From NCBI RefSeq assembly GCF_003989795.1, contig NZ_RZHG01000022.1, positions 62,001 through 126,000 on the forward strand: 64,000 nt of DNA, read 5' to 3'. The notes beneath the pieces are model-generated. The model was not told the origin of the DNA and ran no database searches. It worked only from the letters and a program-made list of their open reading frames with translations. Positions within the stretch are counted from its first letter, which is position 1; every line of letters starts with the position of its first letter. Positions 60,801 through 64,000 of the stretch are shown one piece after another. The position numbers and the translations under genes were made by a program. The stretch comes from Vreelandella andesensis (GTDB lineage Bacteria > Pseudomonadota > Gammaproteobacteria > Pseudomonadales > Halomonadaceae).

Positions 60801-63614
60801 ATCATCAATGAGCGCGCTTACTCGTATATTCAAGATTTACAACAAGCCATTGAAGCCACAATACTCAGTAGCCAGGCAAGACCACGTCTTCACAGTGGCT
60901 ATGCACAGGGAACGGTATATGCCTTACGTGCCGACTTAGTGAGCGCTCTATCACGCGCTCAGCTTCAATCGATTGCTCGCGTGGTGCTGATAGCGCATCG
61001 AGGATCAGTTGCCGATCAGCTGTCTATTATGTTGTCTGGCCAACAAGTCAAGAAACCTCTTACCATCACCAAACGTGCTTTCCCAAAACAGCTGATTGAT
61101 AAGATGGAAACTCATCGTCCGCTTAATCGGCCTCCACTTGAATTTTTTAACGGCTGGGGCGGGTTTGCAAAGCAAGGACGACAATACGTCGTCATCCTCG
61201 AAGCAGGCAGCTCAACGCCAGCGCCATGGATCAATGTCATCGCGAATCAACAGTTTGGATTTCAAGTATCCGCAGAGGGAGCCGGCTACCTATGGGCAGA
61301 CAACAGCAGAGAAAACCAACTAACACCATGGACTAACGACCCTGTCATTGACCCTAGCGGAGATGCTGTCTACGTCCGGGATGAAGAAACGTTGGCGCTG
61401 TATACGGCGACAGCAAGCCCAATACGTGATTCAGGCCGCTACGTTGCACGTCATGGTTTTGGCTATAGTCAATTTGAACATCAAACTAACGAGCTTAGCT
61501 TAACGCTGTTGCACTTTGTCCCACTGGATGCGCCGCTACGCATCTCTCGACTAAGGCTGGTAAATCATTCAAACCGGACGCGTAAACTTTCCGTAACCGC
61601 TTATGCAGAATGGGTATTGGGCACATCACGCAGCGCATCGGCACCCTTTCTTATTACCTCGCAAGCAACCGATAGCGGTGCATTATTAGTCACAAATCCC
61701 TGGAATGCCGCTTTCCCAGGCCGAGTGGCTTTTCTCGACATTGGCGAGCAACCTGCCCAATGGACAGGCAATCGCAGCGAGTTTATCGGTTATGGAAAAA
61801 GTTTAGCTGAACCTGCCGGGTTACGAAGTAAAACACCACTTTCCGGCGCATTAGGCGCGGGGTTAGACCCATGTACCGCTCTTCAACGCCGCGTGACATT
61901 GGCCCCGGGTGAAACGGTCGACATTATCGTGTTGTTGGGTCAAGGGGGCTCAACCGAAGAAGTTGCGGGTCTAATTGCCCGTTTTCGTAATGCCGATATT
62001 GATGCAGAGCTTGCCAGTATCCACGACTACTGGAATAGCCAGCTGAATGCCATACAGGTCAAAACCCCCGACCGGGCGATGGACATCATGCTAAACGGTT
62101 GGCTGCTTTATCAGACCATCGCCTGCCGTTTAACGGCTCGTTCGGCGTTTTACCAGGCCAGCGGCGCTTATGGCTTCCGTGACCAGTTACAAGATTGTAT
62201 GGCGTTGACATTTAGCAACCCTGCCAAAACACGCCAGCATCTGCTGCGGGCGGCATCACGCCAGTTCCCAGAAGGCGATGTACAACACTGGTGGCTGCCA
62301 CACTCCGGCCAAGGCGTGCGTACGCGTATTTCTGATGATCGAGTTTGGTTGGCTTATGCGTGCGCGCGCTATATCGCCACTTCCCATGACACATCGATAC
62401 TCGATGAGCCCGTCAACTTTCTCGACGGCACACTGTTATCGTCCCGTGAACATGAACACTTCTTCCAGCCAACGACCTCGTTAGAAACTGCTTCACTGTT
62501 TGAACACTGCGCACGCGGACTGGATATTACCCTTTCACAGCTAGGTGAACATGGGTTGCCGCTGATAGGAGGCGGTGACTGGAACGACGGTATGAACCGG
62601 GTGGGGGCAGAGGGCAAGGGAGAAAGTGTGTGGCTAGGCTGGCTGTTAGTTAAAACGCTTGAGCTATTTACGCCACTTGCCGAGCAGCGGGAGGCCAAAT
62701 TACTTCATTTAGACGATTATCATCGCTACGCCGCTCGTTGGCATCAATACACCCTCGCACTCCGCATAGCGCTTGAAAACAGCGCCTGGGATGGCCAGTG
62801 GTATCGCCGAGCCACTTACGACGATGGTACCTGGCTAGGCAGCAAACAAAGCGATGCCTGCCAGATTGATTCGATCGCCCAGTCCTGGGCGGTGCTTTCC
62901 GGCGCCGGTGCCCCTCAGCGGGCTAAGCTTGCTATGTATTCCTTGGAGCGCGAACTTATTCTTCACGAACAACAGTTAGCGCTGCTTTTTTGGCCTCCCT
63001 TTGACCAGCCCCAGCAAGACCCTGGCTATATAAGCGGCTATCCACCAGGAATGCGCGAAAATGGAGGGCAATATAGTCATGCATCGATGTGGGCAATTTT
63101 GGCGTTTACCCAGCTAGGTGATGGCGACAAGGCGCATCGTCTGTTTACACTGCTTAATCCCATCAACCATGCCACTACAACGGAGAAGGCTGCCCGTTAT
63201 CGCGTTGAGCCTTATGTGGTAGCCGCTGATGTGTATTCTGTTGCGCCCCATACAGGCCGCGGTGGCTGGACATGGTACACCGGCGCTGCGGGTTGGATGT
63301 ATCAAGCAGGTATTGAGGGTATTTTAGGCATTCGCCGTGAAGCTAACTGGCTGGTTATTTCTCCTTGCCTGCCCACTAGCTGGCCCCATTTTACTGCTGA
63401 CATTACCCTTGCCCAATCGCACTATCATATCAGGGTGATCAATGCGCAAGACTCTCCAGCGACGTCAAGCCAAGCCCCTTTAAGCCAACTCCTCTCTGCA
63501 ACACTGGATGGCGTTCACTTGGCAGAAACAGGGGTTGGTATGCCTATTCGCGCGCCGTTGGATAGTCAGCATCATCAACTAGAGATAATTATCCGGCGTT
63601 TTACGCCCGCATAA
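54897..63614 (+). CDS. Cyclic beta-1,2-glucan synthase (NdvB/Cgs type)
   Basis: One 2905-residue inner-membrane enzyme should start, elongate and cyclise beta-1,2-glucan for the periplasm. Order: N-terminal region (SAERLEQHAASLALAQ); an odd S/N/D/Y-rich linker (about 220-262); two membrane helices (about 440-490); GT84 glycosyltransferase domain with D661-x-D663 (TLDADTRLP) and the product-site QHRWVRGDW (808-816); more membrane helices (about 835-885 and 980-1010); two carbohydrate-binding/GH94-type beta domains; and a C-terminal GH94 phosphorylase-like domain with GGGDWNDGMNRVG, whose Asp2564 is the likely acid. Length matches NdvB/Cgs. The ATG at 54897 has AGGA nearby; another in-frame ATG is at 54954. 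Confidence 0.9.
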   Translation: MTLFFHTSLFRRAHQHNTSMALWNSSAPVREELFSAERLEQHAASLALAQVVTESPPKVVSLTRRLNDNANVLLAAYRACAVTLEEGRDIVPAAAWLLDNYHLIEAQIREIRGDLPPGYYRQLPKLAEGPFAGYPRVFGIAWAFIAHTDSNIELTNLRSFINAYQRVQPLTIGELWAIAITLRIVLVENLRRLADQIITEQTARDAADTLAAKWIATENDSQKRNDSPDRYSPDSYSSANHSSKNYSNDHEFPSFTFQKAPLSAPFTAQLAKRLRGINPNTSPLACWLFEQLNRQGESIDDVVQNAQQHQGAANVTVRNIITSMRFISSTDWAELLESISLVDAKLREHSRFAQYDFSTRNHYRSAVEELSRGSGYSELEVVDQAITLSREALPLTDDAHEAARVSDPGYFLVAAGKNTLEKRLNFRPPLKRRFRQILLKNGIHGYAMMLTAASVILMIVGWLLLSVSSGETSSLWLLLLAGLGILPTIEVATSIVNRFVIHNIGAQPLSSLDLSKGIPPALRTLVAMPTLLTSEADLKEQLDRLEVHHLGSGGGAISYALLTDGIDAQQAETATDEALLSTVEKRIEELNKRYCTSSHEKRFFLLHRNRVYNKSEQCWMGWERKRGKLHELNRLLRGATDTTFRDPPSLPRNVQYIITLDADTRLPRGAANKLVGKIAHPLNHPRFDTQQRRVVEGYAILQPRVTQSMPMGERGSSYQRLCSSPGGIDPYAAAMSDLYQDLVGDGSFAGKGIYNIDAFEASLAGRISENSLLSHDMFEGIFARAGLASDIEVIEDFPDRYDVAAKRQHRWVRGDWQLLPWLFTVSVPLTGRLKILGNLRRSLLPPLLLACLALSWQLPLMMAVISSLMVIMVISIPVLLSLITSFSPLRPGVNLRYHFQQWWDELTLGLKQILLQLMFLPDQAWRMLDAIVSTLIRILITRRHLLEWTSAAQTMKCPHLTIGGFYQHMAPGTLLGVVVAFNALWFNSGVWMLVVPVALLWVAAPAIATWMSSTVNVANQPLLAEDVARELRLIARKTWRYFETYVNASTNLLPPDNFQEEPQPVIAQRTSPTNMGLYLLSILAARDFGWIGNQNALSRIETTLAIMHTLPRYRGHFFNWYAVDDLRPLDPRYVSTVDSGNLAGHLITLANALETWQESTFSPDPRQGIADTLTSVFEALKRVPQSTTQSTAPLMAQLQKVAALVSENKTAPLDLEALTTETKQTLGMACDLFNEQRAPGSADNREDYSDDVIFWVTALHKTAAQHSDDHRKETIAISTHSERLQQLASKARRLALSMDFAFLLNPERQLLSIGFSLDDASLDTSCYDLLASEARLASLFAIAKGDVPTRHWFRLGRAATPLKEGAAMISWSGSMFEYLMPSLIMRAPAGSLLEQTNRLVVKRQETYAAQFSAPWGISESGYNARDIEHTYQYSNFGVPGLGLKRGLSADLVIAPYATGLATMIDPEGAFKNYRRLAEMGALGRYGYYEALDLTRSRLPKGAELIIVRSYMAHHQGMTIVAIANTLHRGQMRARFHREPMIQASELLLQERIPRDVAIAYPRAEEVKSTASQTINEAQTVRHVSTTVNGPPVTHLLSNGNYSVMLTATGGGYSRWHNIAITRWQPDTTRDHWGSFIFLRDTRRPSVWSATGQSLESPNGAYDDDNHVLFAEDYARYVHRHEAICSHVDILVSGEDDSEVRLLTLTNSGRQVCDIDVTSYAELVLTTPSTDNAHPSFAKMFVVTEFLPEFNALVATRRRRDPSEAHVWVAHFAVVEGETVGEFQYETDREQFIGRGHRLTTARALAEGQQLSGTVGSVIDPIFASRYCLRITPGKAARIAYWTVVATSRQALMDLIDKHHDVSAFERAKMLAWTQAQVQLRHLSTQPEEAAEFQRLAAPLLYPDARFRAPKRAIQSGAAQQSLLWQHGISGDLPIVLLRIESTDDLPQLHQLLRAHEYWRLKRLEVDIVIINERAYSYIQDLQQAIEATILSSQARPRLHSGYAQGTVYALRADLVSALSRAQLQSIARVVLIAHRGSVADQLSIMLSGQQVKKPLTITKRAFPKQLIDKMETHRPLNRPPLEFFNGWGGFAKQGRQYVVILEAGSSTPAPWINVIANQQFGFQVSAEGAGYLWADNSRENQLTPWTNDPVIDPSGDAVYVRDEETLALYTATASPIRDSGRYVARHGFGYSQFEHQTNELSLTLLHFVPLDAPLRISRLRLVNHSNRTRKLSVTAYAEWVLGTSRSASAPFLITSQATDSGALLVTNPWNAAFPGRVAFLDIGEQPAQWTGNRSEFIGYGKSLAEPAGLRSKTPLSGALGAGLDPCTALQRRVTLAPGETVDIIVLLGQGGSTEEVAGLIARFRNADIDAELASIHDYWNSQLNAIQVKTPDRAMDIMLNGWLLYQTIACRLTARSAFYQASGAYGFRDQLQDCMALTFSNPAKTRQHLLRAASRQFPEGDVQHWWLPHSGQGVRTRISDDRVWLAYACARYIATSHDTSILDEPVNFLDGTLLSSREHEHFFQPTTSLETASLFEHCARGLDITLSQLGEHGLPLIGGGDWNDGMNRVGAEGKGESVWLGWLLVKTLELFTPLAEQREAKLLHLDDYHRYAARWHQYTLALRIALENSAWDGQWYRRATYDDGTWLGSKQSDACQIDSIAQSWAVLSGAGAPQRAKLAMYSLERELILHEQQLALLFWPPFDQPQQDPGYISGYPPGMRENGGQYSHASMWAILAFTQLGDGDKAHRLFTLLNPINHATTTEKAARYRVEPYVVAADVYSVAPHTGRGGWTWYTGAAGWMYQAGIEGILGIRREANWLVISPCLPTSWPHFTADITLAQSHYHIRVINAQDSPATSSQAPLSQLLSATLDGVHLAETGVGMPIRAPLDSQHHQLEIIIRRFTPA

Positions 63615-63803
63615 CGCGTACAAAAAAACGCCAATACACCAGAACCTGAGTTGATACGCTAACCTTCTAAAAAGGGTAACTGTCGTCTTTTTCATCACAT
63701 CGTAGCCAATGTGGCGCTGCTGGGTCAGCTATTCATCTCCGCAGCTGCTCCTGCTTTGGTCATTGTAAGGTTCACTGCCGCGCCGACATGATTGACATCT
63801 TGC

Positions 63804-63837
63804 TGTTCCTTATATAGAACGTTCTATAAAAGGAACA
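63804..63837. promoter_or_regulatory. 34-bp near-perfect palindrome before XRE regulator gene
   Basis: Arms TGTTCCTT...AAGGAACA meet at AGAACGTTCT; 16 of 17 base pairs match. It lies 14 bp before the regulator's start codon. TTGACA (63792-63797) is a perfect -35, and a TATAGA at 63813 inside the palindrome gives a 15-bp spacer. The palindrome should therefore cover the -10, a typical autorepressor operator. No other feature was seen in 63615-63791. Confidence 0.65.
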
Positions 63838-63850
63838 GTAAGGTTACCAA

Positions 63851-64000
63851 ATGGATGAGCACTCACTAAGCACCCTAGGCCAGCATTTGCAGTCTCTTCG
63901 CCAAGCGCGTGGCTGGTCGCTGTCCTTTTTAGCTAACGCGGCGGGCATTGCCAAATCAAACCTGTGTCGCCTGGAACAAGGTAACGGCAACCCCACCTTA
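63851..64000 (+). CDS. XRE-family helix-turn-helix regulator, truncated by window end
   Basis: Only the first 50 codons are in the window. They form a lambda-repressor-type HTH: LGQHLQSLRQARGWSLSFLANAAGIAKSNLCRLEQGNGNPTL, with the recognition helix around AGIAKSNLCRLE and the family ending EQGNGNPTL. Such proteins often carry a C-terminal cupin sensor, which cannot be seen. The 34-bp palindrome just upstream suggests self-regulation. Confidence 0.85.
   Translation, partial: MDEHSLSTLGQHLQSLRQARGWSLSFLANAAGIAKSNLCRLEQGNGNPTL

Noticed and set aside
1-64000. Prophage, insertion sequence, integrase, tRNA or rRNA genes
   Set aside because: No transposase, integrase, phage structural protein or recognisable tRNA cloverleaf/rRNA core was found in either strand by reading.

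Overview
The window looks like a chromosomal segment of a halophilic gammaproteobacterium of the Halomonadaceae (Halomonas or a close relative). The basis is moderately high G+C, a Pseudomonas-type aru arginine succinyltransferase operon with an AraC-type ArgR, a FabV enoyl reductase, several SLC13-type carriers, and a DddA/DddC-like oxidoreductase pair described before in Halomonas. I saw no rRNA, tRNA, insertion sequence, prophage or CRISPR array. Most of it is ordinary chromosome with short operons and tight 4-bp (ATGA) or TAATG junctions.

Layout. 1-3.5 kb: the 3' end of an unrecognised beta-rich protein, a TRIC/UPF0126 channel, and an NfeD/SPFH membrane pair. 3.7-7.4 kb: a membrane-sensor diguanylate cyclase, a DUF2252 protein and a DUF1294 protein. 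7.5-14.9 kb (minus strand): argR, astC, aruF, aruG, astD and astB for arginine breakdown; astE is not in the cluster. 15-22.4 kb: a small membrane protein, fabV, glutathione peroxidase, a LysE exporter, a YebC/PmpR regulator, MscS with an unknown partner carrying a KSQG tetrapeptide repeat, and a Nudix hydrolase. 22.4-32 kb: an MDR reductase, an ABC exporter, a RIO kinase, DbpA, YbaK, a cation diffusion facilitator with a divergent LysR gene, and PIN-PhoH.

32.2-38.7 kb: a five-gene minus-strand operon in which every junction is an ATGA overlap. It encodes a fused MbhD/MnhC-like protein, three different NuoL/M/N-type proton-channel paralogs, and a BrkB/YihY protein. No redox module and no MnhA/E/F/G genes accompany it. 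I regard it as the most interesting system here, probably a stand-alone Mrp-like ion-translocating complex. One paralog seems to have lost the TM5 glutamate that the other two keep.

38.7-54.5 kb: an esterase, an SLC13/TrkA-C carrier, a cold-shock protein with a structured leader, a GMC dehydrogenase/MmsA pair with a divergent LysR gene (likely 3-hydroxypropionate catabolism), exported MsrA with a repeated signal-peptide n-region, PgpA, a DUF533/TerB protein, sbcCD and a DASS carrier. 54.9-63.6 kb: one 2905-codon cyclic beta-1,2-glucan synthase (NdvB/Cgs type). The window ends inside an XRE regulator gene preceded by a 34-bp near-perfect palindrome.

Short tandem repeats recur: in-frame 12-bp and 15-bp units in three genes, and 7-bp and 16-bp units between genes or at a gene end. 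All functions are assigned by reading motifs and context; no database search was run.
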